From Globisporangium splendens (taxonomy: Eukaryota > Oomycota > Peronosporomycetes > Pythiales > Pythiaceae): DNA of 64,000 nt. The stretch is taken from positions 473,301 through 537,300 of the forward strand of contig VFIW01000016.1 of assembly GCA_006386115.1 (NCBI GenBank). Direction: 5' to 3'. Below the pieces are notes generated by a model. That model was not told the origin of the DNA. It saw only the letters and a program-made list of their open reading frames with translations, and made no database searches. Shown here in pieces: positions 34,165 through 45,838 of this stretch. Both the position numbers and the translations under genes were made by a program. How positions within the stretch are numbered: position 1 is the first letter of the stretch; each line of letters begins with the position of its first letter.

Positions 34165-34932
34165 CTACTTCTTCTTGGCAGAACCCTTGGCAGCCTTCTT
34201 CACCACGACCTTCTTCGTGGTCTTGGACGAAGCCTTCTTGGACGCACCAGCCTTCGCTGGCTTCGCACTCTTCGTGCCAGCCTTCTTCGTGCTACTACCA
34301 GCCTTCTTCGTCGTTGGAGCCTTCTTCGACGCAACCTTCTTGGTCGACGCCGCACTCTTTGGCTTACTGCCAGTCTTCCCAACAGACTTCTTCGCAACCT
34401 TCGACACCTTCTTCACGGTCGTACCAGACTTCGACGACACCTTCACAGACTTGGCCTTCTTGGCAGCTGGCTTCTTCAGCGCTGGCGCCAACTTGTACGA
34501 ACCCTTGATCTGCACAAGCTTACCGCCCTCCACAGCCGTGCGGAGCGCCTTGTTCACAAAGTGGTTCGCGTAGTTGGACTTCTTGCCCTCCACGAACTTC
34601 TGGATCGCCTGACGGGACGAACCGTTGCGCTCCTTCAGCGACGTGATCGCTTCCACGATCAACTCAAAGTACGATGGACCGGCCTCGCCCGCAACCGCAG
34701 GCTTGGCAGCACCCACCTTCTTTGGCTTTGGTGCCGCGGCCACTGCCACGACAGCGGCCTTCTTGGTCGCAGCAGCGGTCTTGGCCTGGCGCTTCGCTGG
34801 CGAGCGCGTAGCTGGAGCTGGCTTCTCGGCCTTATCCGCCTTATCGGTGTCGACCTTCACTGGCGTGGAGGTCTTCTCAGGCGCGGCGGCCTTTGGGTTC
34901 GGGGACGTCGTGGCTTTGGTTTCTTCGGCCAT
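34165..34932 (-). CDS. Linker histone H1
   Basis: The 255-residue single-exon protein has the three-part plan of H1. The N-terminus is Ala/Lys/Pro/Thr-rich (1-84). The winged-helix globular domain is at 85-150 (GPSYFELIVEAITSLKERNG, SRQAIQKFVEGK, NKALRTAVEGGKLVQIKGSY). The tail is about 105 residues rich in Lys, Ala and Ser (KKPAAKKAKS, repeated AKK, SKK and TKK). It binds linker DNA at the nucleosome entry/exit and compacts chromatin. TRSPAKR in the N-terminal arm looks like a Cdk phosphorylation site (SPxK). It is divergent from the SET-domain gene about 2 kb away. Confidence 0.95.
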   Translation of the reverse strand: MAEETKATTSPNPKAAAPEKTSTPVKVDTDKADKAEKPAPATRSPAKRQAKTAAATKKAAVVAVAAAPKPKKVGAAKPAVAGEAGPSYFELIVEAITSLKERNGSSRQAIQKFVEGKKSNYANHFVNKALRTAVEGGKLVQIKGSYKLAPALKKPAAKKAKSVKVSSKSGTTVKKVSKVAKKSVGKTGSKPKSAASTKKVASKKAPTTKKAGSSTKKAGTKSAKPAKAGASKKASSKTTKKVVVKKAAKGSAKKK

Positions 34933-36909
34933 TCTGGACTGAGAGAGACAGAGAACGGGAACAGGGGGAGCTGCTGAGAGAGAGAGAGGCTTTGACTCGT
35001 TGCGTCTTTTTCTTTACTGGGGGGACGGAACGAGGAGCGCTTTTCCACAATCCCCCACCCACCAACCCACCCCACCTCCGCCCTTCCCACCTCCCAATCT
35101 TTTAAAAATAGGAGCGCGCGCGCGCCACCACGGACAACAAAAGTGCCTGCATTCAAAAAAGAAACAAGGTAGTTTACGCGTAGTTTTCAGGTTGGAAAGA
35201 TAAACTTCAATCGGATGGTCGACACTTTGCATACAGAATGTGTTGCCACATAAAGGAGAGAGTGAAAGATACGTGTAGCTTACGGATGTGACCAACGACT
35301 TGAGGACGAAATTTATACGAAATTGACCCGCGAAAACAGAGAGCCAATCAGCGCGCTGCACACAAAAATTCCGCCAATCGGCGGTCTCCGAGAGGAGCTA
35401 GTGCGAAAACTCGTGGCTTTCGCGAGTCTGTGCGGAGGGGAGGGAGCATCACGGCGGGGTGTGCCAACGGAGCAAGAAGCAGCTTGGACGACGAGCCAGT
35501 GGTTCCGTCCATCTGGTCTTCCAGGGAGACGACAACAGGGACGTCGTGGGAAAGCTACGCGGTTTGCCCAAGCCAAGAGTCGAGTCCTGTAGGTCGTCGC
35601 CGTGCCATGGAGAGCGCGTTGGTGAAGACTCGACGTGGGCGACGCGCTTGAAAGCGGAGAACGGGCAGTTGGCTGACCGAGTTCGTGTCGCGCTTAAACC
35701 ATCGGTTCGTTTGTACGATGCGAGTCCGACTGTTGGCCACTGATTAGTCAACGAAACGCGATGAACGCAATCAGCGTGTGGTGTCATGGTCTTTCGTGGT
35801 CGTTCATGGCTGCCCTGCGCATCAGAGCAGTGCGTACGAATAACGGTTTTGTAAGAGCACGAAGGCTCATTGCGCTGGAGTGTGTTGGTGGAACGACTTG
35901 CCTGTGTGTGTCAGCGGATAGCGAGCTTGATTTCTCAGGTATATGGTTCCTGCAGCGGTCTGCAGCATCACCTTGGCATGCGAGCGCCAACATACTGCTT
36001 GCGAATATCATTATTACGCCTTACTCAGGGCAGTTCATGTGGCGAGGCAATAAGAAATTCTTTGTCAGGCACTGTCCTCAGCGCGATGCCACCGTGCGTT
36101 GTTGAGCTACTAAACTGTTCCTTTCACGCAAACGAACACACACAAGCTATTATCCCTCGAGTCATTCTCGTTTGCGTGAGATGGTATTGGGCGGCGCAAA
36201 CGCTTGCGCCACCACCGCATTCAGTCACCGCCATCTTTGGTGCAGCAGACACAATGCTGCGAACAGCATCGTGCGAACGATTGTCTTCTTCATTATATAG
36301 AGTTGAGCAGCAACTTAAGTAAATCACGTGTGTGCGGTGCGAGTTCCAGTGTTGGCCATCGTGCACTTGTGCCAGTAATTTACGGTGCATTTGCAGAATG
36401 TACCGTGAATAAAAGCTTGGATGGGTACAAACTGCTCACTGTCAATTGAACAACATGTCGGATTCTGTCACCAAGAGGCTTCAATAAAGGCACCGTCTTG
36501 TGACAAAACAAATACTGTAGTCACAAAGATATTATGTGGCCCACACTATAAATGTCAGCTCCAGTTTTTTGCCAAAATACATCGGTTGCACCAAACGCTC
36601 GAGTTGCTGTCTTCACGGTCCTTTCTAGGACAACTAGAACTTTTGTAGTTATGTCGCTCCTTCCACTTCTCCTTCTCCTCAACAGTCATTGAGCCTCAAA
36701 CATCGCATAAATAGCTATCGGTACCCTTGTTTTACTGATGTGCTGGCAAAAATAGCTCGAGGTTTTTTTCTCTCCAACTCCCTTCACAAGGTTTTTACCA
36801 AAGTAGCCCCCCTCTCTGGATAAAAATGGCGCGCAATGGAGCCCTTGCCATCTGCTGGTGCGAGTGAGTGAAATTGCGCGCGCAATTCGATCCTTTTGCA
36901 TCGCCAGCC
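34933..36909. other. Region between divergent histone H1 and SET genes
   Basis: No supported gene in about 2 kb. Just upstream of H1 (34940-35100) there is a GA/CT-rich stretch that probably holds its promoter and 5' UTR. The rest holds only short, overlapping frames. Confidence 0.6.
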
Positions 36910-39549
36910 ATGGAGGAGACGCGCGCCGAGGATACCACGCAGCAGGCCGCGCGCAACGGCGCTCCTGTGGCAGCGGCAGCGGACCCAGCGTCTGCGCCGC
37001 TCACTGACGCTCAGTCCACCGCCGATGCGTCGGCAGCGACGTCCGAGAAGGAGGATGGAGACGCCACAGGATTGACACACCTCGATGACAGCACGGCATC
37101 GAAGAAGGATGACGCCGATGAAGATGCGAATGGTGATGCGGAGATGAAAGACGCTGAGAATGCAGGTCAGAAGGAAACAGCAGCGCTGCCAGAACGCACG
37201 GGAGAACCAGTCGGTCCTGAGTTCTACGCGCAGTTGAAGACGGGCGATGCCGTGGATATGTTCTGCGTGCGCACGAAGAAATGGCTCGCGGCGAAGATCG
37301 AGGATGTCGGTGAGGATGGGTTTGTTGTGCACTACATGGGCTGGAACAAGAAGCAAGACGAAGTGATCACGAAAGAGTCGTTTGTGCGCATTGCACCCCG
37401 CGCGTCGGAGGCGGCGCAAGCCTGGGTCGAGTATGACGTGCGTTTGGAAAGACGCAAGCGCGGCCGTGAAGCGAGTGGAGGCGCCACAGGCGAAAGTGAG
37501 GCGAAGCGACTGAACAGCATTGGCTTTGCCGAGTCTACCGCAGAGGCAGAACTTGTGTCGACGTTCGTCGCGGTCGGTGCAACCCGTTCTGGTCGAAAGA
37601 TCACCAAGCGCCTTGTCAATGATGCGGCCCCGAAAAGATCACCGACGACGCCAGCAGCAGTAGGGAAGAAGAAAACAGCATCTCCACCACCGCCGACAGT
37701 GCTGGAAGATGATCTCTGTGCTGCCTGTGGACAAATTGAGGACGAGGAGCTCTCGGACATGATCCTGTGTGACGGTGGGTGTCTGACGTCGTACCACTTT
37801 TCGTGTCTCGGCATTGAGTCCGCGCCAGAAGGCAAGAAATGGCTCTGTGAACAGTGCCGAACGAACGAACAAAAGTGTTTCATGTGCGGCCGCAACGGTA
37901 CGATCGGCGAAAAAGGCGGTGTCTTCCGCTGCGGTGCGCCGTCGTGTGGTAAATTCTACCACCAGAGCTGCATCAACTCGAATCCGCTCTCGAAGCGATT
38001 CAAGCGGCCGAAAGACGGCACGATCGACGAGGAGCTGCTGGAGTTCGACGCGCCGTTCCGGTGCCCGCGCCACGCGTGTGCCGTGTGTGAAAACAGGAAG
38101 AAGGTGTCGGATTACATGTGCTGTATAAAGTGTCCGGCGGCGTACCATCCGCACTGTGTGCCGCCGAGTGCGCGGTACAACTCGGTGGGACTACTGTGTT
38201 CCAAGCACCCGAACGACAAACTGCCGAGGATCCCGGCGTTTTACTTTGACGATCCAGATACCGATGCCGTGGTCGTGGACTTGAATCAGTTCCCGGTGCT
38301 GTTCGTGCCGAAAACGGAACCAGACGTGAACGATCGAGACGACTGCCACCACTTCCGCTTGCCGCGCAACGTGATCGACGACGTGCTCTCGCAGGCGCCG
38401 CCGTACCGAAAGCTCACGAAGAATGTGTACACGTTCAAGCCGCCGAAGGTGTCGGGACTCGAGGACTCGCCCGAGTGTGCGTGCAAGAGCTATTGCGGCG
38501 ACGACTGCATCAACCGACTGAGTTTCACCGAGTGCTTTGGTCCGGCGCCGACGCCCGGGATGAAGTTCACCAAGCAAAACAAAGAGTCGAACTGCATGCT
38601 TGGCGAGGAATGCGGCAACCGCGCGCTGCACCAGAAGATGTACCCGGGCTTTGAGAAATTCCACACACAGGAAAAAGGATGGGGGCTGCGTGTGACCGAA
38701 CCCGTCAAGGCCGGTCGCTTGGTCATTGAGTACGTCGGTGAAGTGATCAACGAAGAGGAAAAAGAACGACGGTTGCAGGATCATGCGAAGAATACGCCCG
38801 AGGACAAGAACATGTACATCATGGAGCTCGAGAAGGGCGTATACATCGATGCGCGGTTCAAAGGCAGCGTGTCGCGCTATATCAATCACTCGTGTGACCC
38901 GAACTGCCATCTCTTGAAGTGGCGCGTCAAGGGCGTGAACCGGATCGCGATCACGGCGCTGAAGGACATCAAGGCTGGCGAAGAGCTGTCGTACGACTAC
39001 CAGTTCCACACCAAGCAGGCAATGGAGTGGAAATGCCACTGCAAGTCGAAAAACTGCCGCGGCACGATGGCGCCCGAGAAGATTAATCACGGCACAGGCG
39101 AACCACAGCGGAAACTCACGAAGAAAGAGTTGAAGGAGAAGGAAAAGCGCGCGATGAAGCAGGAAAAGATTCAGCAAAACAAGGAAGTCAAGTCTACGGC
39201 GCGGCGCCTCTCGCTGACGGCGCAGGTCAGTGGCATCGGCGATGCGCATATGGGCAGCAAGGCGATCGTGCGCACAGGTCCAGCGCCGCGGGAGCTCATG
39301 TGGGTGAAACAGAATCACTTGTTCCTTGCGCGGAATGCGACCCGCGGCTTTGATTTTTTGAAGCGCAAGGAACTGAAAGATGCGAAGATTGTTCACAAAG
39401 TCGCTGCTCCAGGGACGACAAAGGTGAAGAAGGAAGCAGCGAATGGGACCAATGGTACTCGCGTGCTTTCCCCTGCGAGCACCGATACGGAAACCGCGTC
39501 CCCTTCGAAAGTGTCAGCTTCGAACGGAGCTGCCAAGAAAGAAGAGTAA
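36910..39549 (+). CDS. Histone lysine methyltransferase with Tudor-like, PHD and AWS-SET domains
   Basis: The ATG at 36910 (context GCCAGCCATGG) gives 879 residues in one exon. After an Ala/Asp-rich leader comes a Tudor/chromo-barrel-like module (about 102-164, WLAAKIEDVGEDGFVVHYMG). Next are a PHD finger (267-319, CAACGQIEDEELSDMILCDG) and a second, extended zinc array (321-422, CFMCGRNG...CAVCENRKK). The AWS cysteine cluster (520-577, CACKSYCGDDCINR) is followed by SET (581-703) with GWGLRV, RYINHSCDPNC and EELSYDYQF, then post-SET (WKCHCKSKNCRG). AWS-SET-postSET with PHD fingers is the arrangement of NSD/ASH1/SET2-type H3K36 methyltransferases. The catalytic NHSCDPN and the YDY Tyr are intact. 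The C-terminus is basic. The target residue is inferred from family. Confidence 0.92.
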   Translation: MEETRAEDTTQQAARNGAPVAAAADPASAPLTDAQSTADASAATSEKEDGDATGLTHLDDSTASKKDDADEDANGDAEMKDAENAGQKETAALPERTGEPVGPEFYAQLKTGDAVDMFCVRTKKWLAAKIEDVGEDGFVVHYMGWNKKQDEVITKESFVRIAPRASEAAQAWVEYDVRLERRKRGREASGGATGESEAKRLNSIGFAESTAEAELVSTFVAVGATRSGRKITKRLVNDAAPKRSPTTPAAVGKKKTASPPPPTVLEDDLCAACGQIEDEELSDMILCDGGCLTSYHFSCLGIESAPEGKKWLCEQCRTNEQKCFMCGRNGTIGEKGGVFRCGAPSCGKFYHQSCINSNPLSKRFKRPKDGTIDEELLEFDAPFRCPRHACAVCENRKKVSDYMCCIKCPAAYHPHCVPPSARYNSVGLLCSKHPNDKLPRIPAFYFDDPDTDAVVVDLNQFPVLFVPKTEPDVNDRDDCHHFRLPRNVIDDVLSQAPPYRKLTKNVYTFKPPKVSGLEDSPECACKSYCGDDCINRLSFTECFGPAPTPGMKFTKQNKESNCMLGEECGNRALHQKMYPGFEKFHTQEKGWGLRVTEPVKAGRLVIEYVGEVINEEEKERRLQDHAKNTPEDKNMYIMELEKGVYIDARFKGSVSRYINHSCDPNCHLLKWRVKGVNRIAITALKDIKAGEELSYDYQFHTKQAMEWKCHCKSKNCRGTMAPEKINHGTGEPQRKLTKKELKEKEKRAMKQEKIQQNKEVKSTARRLSLTAQVSGIGDAHMGSKAIVRTGPAPRELMWVKQNHLFLARNATRGFDFLKRKELKDAKIVHKVAAPGTTKVKKEAANGTNGTRVLSPASTDTETASPSKVSASNGAAKKEE

Positions 39550-39720
39550 GTAAATACAACACACAGGCATACAAAGAATTTCCAAAGCTGTGGTAGATTG
39601 TAAAACAAATAAATCACCTTTATTGCGGGCAATTAAAACCAGTTTCATAGTCTTGAAGTGATGGCGTCGCGCCACTTTCAAAAAAATCTCCATAAGATCG
39701 ATTTCGTTACTCCCATGGCT

Positions 39721-42319
39721 TTATCTGGAGAGTTTGAGCCACGCGGGTTTCTTGTTCGAGCTTCCTTTCGCTGCTGCACTGGAGGATTTTGGAGCAGCAG
39801 CGCCGCTTCTAGCGTCGCTTGTTTCCTCCACCTTTACCGGTGGCGCTTCCAGAGAAATTGGTTTTGGGTAGGCTACCGCAGCCACGTTGCTTTCGCTTTC
39901 CTTTGTCTCTGCATACTCATCGGCCACCTGAGCGCACAGAATAGAACATAGCAAAAGTGAGAACCATCATTCATGTCCTGATATTCCATCGTAACCTGGT
40001 CACTCGTACCAGCTCATCGCGCAAGTAAAACCCGCTCGCTGACTGCTCGAGCGACGGGAGCGCATCGATCCACGAGAGGTACGTTAGCGCGGCTGGAACA
40101 AGGTTGAGTTCCGCGAGCGTCTTCCGAGGGTCGAGCTTTTGCGTCGGTGGCGTGACGTAGAGATAGAATTGGTTTCCTGAAAATGCTTGCTGGAGACTCT
40201 CTCGCACATGGTCCACGACATCTTGCACCGTCTCATTTGGGTGGAATGCGGCCTGCAATACAACTGCAAGTATACAGAAGACACCAAGCATGTCGCACAA
40301 AGTTCAGGACAATGTTACTGGAAAGAAGGATGCACTGCACTAATCGAAACCAACCTCTATCAGGGAACTGGACGCGAATCAGCGTCGTCTGAAACACCTT
40401 CTTCTTCTTCAGCTCGTCCAGTTCTCGCATCGCTTGGGTGCGGAAATTCTGTATACAGTATGTTTCGGTGAGCATACCAATTTCGATGCGAGCAATGGAG
40501 AATCAAATGCGCACAAACCTTTGCCTTCTCCATCTCGGCACGCTTCGCTTTCAAAGTCGATATCAGAATGCGCGAATCGCTTGGATGCTCATCTTCGTCC
40601 ATATCGACATCCATTGTCGAAGTTGTGGAACGAATGGAAGAAGACACACTCTGCTGTCCAGGGAGGGTGGCACGTGTGTTTCTCAGAGGCTTCTCATGGC
40701 CAATAAGCTGATCCTGCTTACTCTTGAGGTTGTCGACGAGGACTTCGGTCACGCTCGGTCCTCGTGGTTGCGCCTACAATCACCAACAGAGTGCACGTTA
40801 GGGATAGGATCATGCCTCCACTTGCGCTAAAGTAAAAGAAAGCAGTGGTTCCATACCTGCATTCGAGTGATCTGTGGCTTGTACACATCGAAATCCGGGT
40901 CAGCAGCTCTTGGCACAACGACCACTGGTCTCTTGCCCTCCTCAATGTTCAGATCGTCGGCTTCGTTGTTTAGAAGACGAAGTCCTTCTTCAAGGTGGCA
41001 TTTTGCATCAACGGCAGACTTCAAGACCAGACATTGCGTTTCCTGGTCCAATGTGAACTCCACAGATTCCAGAAACTCGATGCCTCCTTTCAAGGAGCCG
41101 ACTGAACGCTGAAACGCTGCATTGGAGACTCGAATCGAGCGCATCTTTTCATTTTCTGCGATATACGCAGGTCACAACCAAGTAAACATTCCACGTCCGA
41201 CTGTCAGCAATCGAAGTCAAAGTTCCATACCTGGGTACGACAGAATGTTCGTGACGATCTTCGTGAGCGTCAGAATCGCGCCGCGCGCAGTCGCATCGAA
41301 GCAGTTATCGCGAAGCAGCTGCAATGCCTCGTAGCTGCTCAGTTTCTTCATCGGCGCAGAGGCGCTTTCAAGAGCGCTGGACTCTTTCATTTCCTCATCG
41401 CCGTCGTTTACGAATGCCGACTGCGGGACTTGAACAGGAGCAGCTGGTAGAGGAGGCTGCACTGGCGCCGCTGGGGATTGCGGCTTCTCTTCTGTCTTCG
41501 GCTCCGAAACTAGTACACTCGCTGGTTGCTTCGCAGCAGGTGTTCTCACTGGCTCAGCAATTGGAGGCGCCTTGGCTGGCGCCTTGCTTTGAGAAGCCTG
41601 GACGCGAAAGATCGCTGAGCCGCTCACGATCCCAAGCTCTAAAATGTACCCATGACAATAACAGAGATGTAAGCTAAATGGGCAGCATATAGAGTATGAT
41701 ACTCCCGTTTGCGCACCTTTTAAATTCGTACTGGCAAACGCGTCCACGAGAATCTCGCGCTGCATATAGCTCAGTGAAAACTACAATAGCAACAACACAG
41801 CATTATCCACGCCATTTAGCATTAACAATCGCCTTTCCAGCGCAAATGAGACAAAGTAGGGAATACACTCACGCCCAGCGTTGACGGAAACAGCTTAAAG
41901 AATATCAAGATGCTCTCAATCGTCGCATCATTCCCGAAAGACGACTGCACGCGCTTGCCGTCCGCCATCTGCACGCACACGCGCACCTGCTGCGGCAGTG
42001 CTTCCTTCGCTCCGCTCGCCAGCTGCTGCAGCTCGAGCGTAGCGTTGTTCGAGATCCCCGTCAATCGGAACGGGATCGAGAGGTCCACCGCGCGGTTGCG
42101 GTGCAAGAGCTGGTACTGCATCGCATCCGCGAGCTTGAACTGCCCGCGCGCGTCTTCGAGGACTTGAAACTACAAATTACGTGATGGCGTTAGTACCCAC
42201 GCGCGTGTAAAGAGACGCATGGCGAGTGCACATGTAGGCGGGTGCTGCTCTACCATCGTGGTCCCCGGCGTCACGCGCACGCGCTTGGTCTGCCCATTGA
42301 ACTCGATGTTCAGCGCCAT
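39721..42319 (-). CDS. TUG/ASPSCR1-like protein with UBL, PUB and UBX domains
   Basis: I resolve nine exons, all in phase: 42254-42319, 41873-42169, 41717-41780, 41231-41638, 40857-41155, 40519-40773, 40355-40448, 40010-40263 and 39721-39927, giving 647 residues. The N-terminus is a TUG-type ubiquitin-like domain (MALNIEFNGQTKRVRVTPG, then FQVLEDARGQFKLADAM). The middle has an Ala/Pro linker and a PUB-like domain (SSYEALQLLRDNCFDATARG, then ILTLTKIVTNILSYPG, NEKMRSIRVSN). Near the C-terminus is a UBX domain (TTLIRVQFPDR, VVLQAAFHPNETVQDVV, KTLAELNLVPAALTYLSW). UBX and PUB domains both bind p97/Cdc48, so this is probably an adaptor that controls p97 hexamers. The adjacent E1 gene works in the same pathway. 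Confidence 0.88.
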
Positions 42320-42571
42320 ATCTTCTTTCGTTCTTTTTGCTTTTTGGGTGAGTGCTCTTTGATTTGTAGCTGGCGGTACGTACCGGTTTTTGTGCATGAT
42401 ACCGGTAGTCACGGTTGGTTAATGCAATCCACGTTGTTGCTCAGTGAGACCTCGCAAAACGACATCTCTTGAATTTGCTTTGTATTCATCTCATTCATTG
42501 CTCAGGAATGCAAACTAGAAAACACGCAACTTCAGAAGCTAACCCGCTTCTGCGCTCATGTCGTTCACCTT

Positions 42572-45500
42572 CTAGTGCTTGTAGTGGTAACGCAGGTATG
42601 GGAGTTCAATGTCTTCGCCATCGGCGTCCATTGCGCACACTTCCAGGATCAGGTACTTCAAGTTCCGGTCGATCGGTTTCTTCGTCACCGTCTCCACCAA
42701 CTCCGAAATCTTCATAGCCATGCGCTCCTTCGAGCGAGACTTTGCCGAGTACATGGCGTACAAGATAGTGACGCCGTACGAAAGCATCGACACTTCGGCT
42801 TCGTACTCCTTGTCAAAGTACGCCAAGAACTCCTTCAACGTGATGTCACCAATGTTAACTTCGATGCGATCCCACGCCGTCCACTTGTACTCTTCACCCT
42901 TCAACATCGTCTTCGTCGTCTTCGGTTCAATCGGCTCCGAGAATGTAAACAGTGGGAGAGCGAGGTTCACAAAGCCGTTCTTGAAATGGTCAAGTGGTTT
43001 GTCCTGGAACACCTTGAGGAACTCAAAGCACACAAGACCAGTGACCAAAGCCGTCGTCGTCGCAATCGCTGGAATAATCTTTCCGGCAATGAAACGCGAC
43101 TTGTGCATGTCCGCTTCGGGGATCTTGTACGAGCGCGCTCGCAGATTCGACGTCGCAACAATAACTTCCATGTGGGTATCGTCATCCTTGTCAAACTCGA
43201 TGGCTTCCATGCGGTAGCCAGCAAGGCTGTCTGGCTTTGGCAAAGCATTCAAGATGTGCTCAGCCTGCGCATCAGGATTATCGACTTTTGGAGCGTTCGA
43301 GTCCTCTTTCATTTCAGCATCCGACGCGGCAATCTTGACACCATCGCGTGGTGCAAATGGTGGGACGTGAATGCCAGACAGTACCTTGGCAATCGCTTCT
43401 CGGTCATGATGTCCCTTCAGTCCGTAAATCTTGGCTCTGCTGTTGGCGACAGCCACAACAAAGTCCAAGTGGACAGAGTCGTTCGCATCAAACGTAATTG
43501 CAGTTGGAGGACGCTTCGGGCCAGACCAGAATGGTGTGCCTGACGTAGTCACCTGGTCGAGCGGGAAGTTGTACAGCAGCTGCTTGATTTGGTTGCTGAA
43601 GAGATCCTCGAATTTGAAACGAGCCCACGTGATGCAATCTTCAAAGGACGCTGGACGCTGGTCAACCAGCGATTGCTTCAGTCGCTCCAGCGTTTCAAGC
43701 TTGGTGTTTTGTTGATCGTTCAGCTGCTTGATGAACTCTGGTCCGGACAAATACTGGTTCACGTCCGACGGCGCCTGAAAGAATTCACCTTCGAACCAAT
43801 CACGAGCCCATTGCAGCGTGTGCTCAATGGCATTCGGGAAGTTCTTCAACGTACAGATTGGAATACTCTTCTCTGGCGGATCGCGAGACGCACCGTAGTT
43901 CTCAGTCTTGTGAGGCACGACAATCTGGGTGTTACCCTTTGTTCCCAACGTGCCGGACTCAAACATCGGGAGCCCATAGAACAAGCAGCGCTGGTCCATA
44001 TACAAACGCGCTTCCACGTTATCAAGCGCAGTGCACACACCCGAAAGGGACTCAAAGAACTCGTCGTTGAATTGAGCTTCGGAATCTGCACCAACACGTG
44101 CAACGTACGACTTGACATTCACCTCCGGGTTCATTTCCTTGACCGCTCGTCCAGCGACAGTCGACTTGGCTTGCTGCACATCCTTCGAGCGGAACAGGAA
44201 CTGACGGTTCAAGTTCGACTTTTCAATCGTGTCCATATCGGTGATATGGATCACACTGTCCTTGCCCGTAGAAACACCCATCATGGCCCAGTTCTTGAGC
44301 ATCTCACAACCAATCGCACCAGCTCCGACGAGGAACAAACTCAGGTTGCCGATCTTTTCTTGAAGAGTCTTTCCGAACACGACGATCTGGCCATCGTAGC
44401 GCGATCCAGTCGGCGAGAACTCGTCCGTGTTTCCCGAATACACCGAATCAGGAAGACACTCTACAGCATCAAAGTAGAAGAATTGCTGGATAGGAGTGAA
44501 TTTACCACTGCAAGCCTTGAGCGCTTCTTGACCGACAATGCCTCCAAGGAACGCAGCCATCGGCGAGATCACACCAGACGCGCCTGACGCAAGGCCACGA
44601 ATCACCTTCTTCGCTTCATCGGTCTCCAGGTGGTCAATAGAGAAACGTCCTGACGATGCCGCCTCCTTGTTCAAACTTACTGCGATCTCGTAAACTTCGT
44701 CGGCGTCTTGGACCGACCCTGGCTCCGGGTAGTTTCCTTGGTGCTTGGTCTGGTATGCATCCAGCGCTTGGAAGGCAAAGTGAAGCAGCTCGGAGCGACT
44801 GAACTTGGCAAAATCACTGACGAGGAACTCGCCTGGTGCAGCAAGCGCGTCGGTCAACGGCTTGAACTTGACAGTCAGTGGCTGCTTCACTTGAGTCACG
44901 TATCCACCGCCAGAAGGGAATCCGTTCGCAAACAGTTTCTCATCTTCTTCATCGAGGATATCCAAAGTGAATGTGAATGGACCCGTCACAGTAACTCGTC
45001 GTGGTTTGCATTCGTTAAGGAATGGGAAACCCTTGACTTCACGGAAAGTGACATAGTCTCCAGTCTCCAGTTGGTGGCGTGTATCGTCACTCACTGTTAC
45101 CAGTGGCGGTGTGGTGTTGGAAATCGACGTCACCATGCAGTTCACAGGCTGCTCGCCATCGCGGTCCGACACCACGAACTCGTCGCCGAAGTCACAGAAA
45201 ACCGACCCAAACACACCGCGCGCTTCCGTTGACACAAACGCAATCGAGTGCGCGTGACAGATCTGGTTGATACGCAGCGATTCCTTCAGCGTCGAGTTGA
45301 CGAGCACGACAGCCTAATGATTCCGCAAAGAAAGCATAAGAGTCAGTGAACAAGCTCCATCACGAACTGAAGCAACAAAAGGTTGAGCACCCACACGAAA
45401 TTGCTTCAGGAAGTCCTCGGTGATCTCGCCCGATTGGTGCTGCACGTGAACGTATGGGTTCAGTTCCGCGAGCTTCTTGGACGACGCCTGTGCACGCGGC

Positions 45501-45838
45501 TGTCCAATATCCTGCTCCGTCAGATAAAACTGCGACGCCAAGTCGAGGTAGGACGCCGGCGTGTCGTCGTGCAGCGTCACACTCTTGACACCAGCCAGGA
45601 TGATGTTTTTCGCGATTTCCACACCAAGTCCGTTGAGACCGACGATCAGCACGTTCGACGCCCCCATGCGCATCTGCGCTTCGTGACCCATCACGTAGAG
45701 CTGTCGGCTGTAGAGACTCTCGTCGATCTTCGGTCCGGCTTCGTCGACGTCCATTGCGTTGTCTGTGACATTCACCAAATTGCGCACACCATCAGCAGTT
45801 TCATTCACATCCCCGGCGGTCACCGCTTTCGCGCTCAT
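42572..45838 (-). CDS. UBA1: Ubiquitin-activating enzyme E1
   Basis: Two exons (45395-45838 and 42572-45313, one 81-bp intron) encode 1,061 residues, the usual length for UBA1. The first half carries the inactive adenylation domain (SLYSRQLYVMGHEAQMRM, VLIVGLNGLGVEIAKNI) and the first catalytic half-domain. The second half carries the active adenylation domain (LVGAGAIGCEMLKNWAMMG, then TDMDTIEKSNLNRQFLFR). The catalytic cysteine lies in IPICTLKNFPNAIEHTLQWA. The C-terminal ubiquitin-fold domain (about the last 100 residues) recruits E2 enzymes. It activates ubiquitin with ATP and passes it as a thioester to E2s. The start MSAKAVTAG was chosen because the longer upstream frame is low-complexity 5' UTR. 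A long plus-strand frame opposite it is a shadow. Confidence 0.97.

Noticed and set aside
38191..39396. 401-codon minus-strand frame
   Set aside because: It lies opposite the AWS-SET region of the methyltransferase and has Leu/Val/Arg/His-rich shadow composition.
42575..44587. Two long plus-strand frames of over 300 codons
   Set aside because: They are antisense shadows of UBA1, whose domains and catalytic residues are clear.
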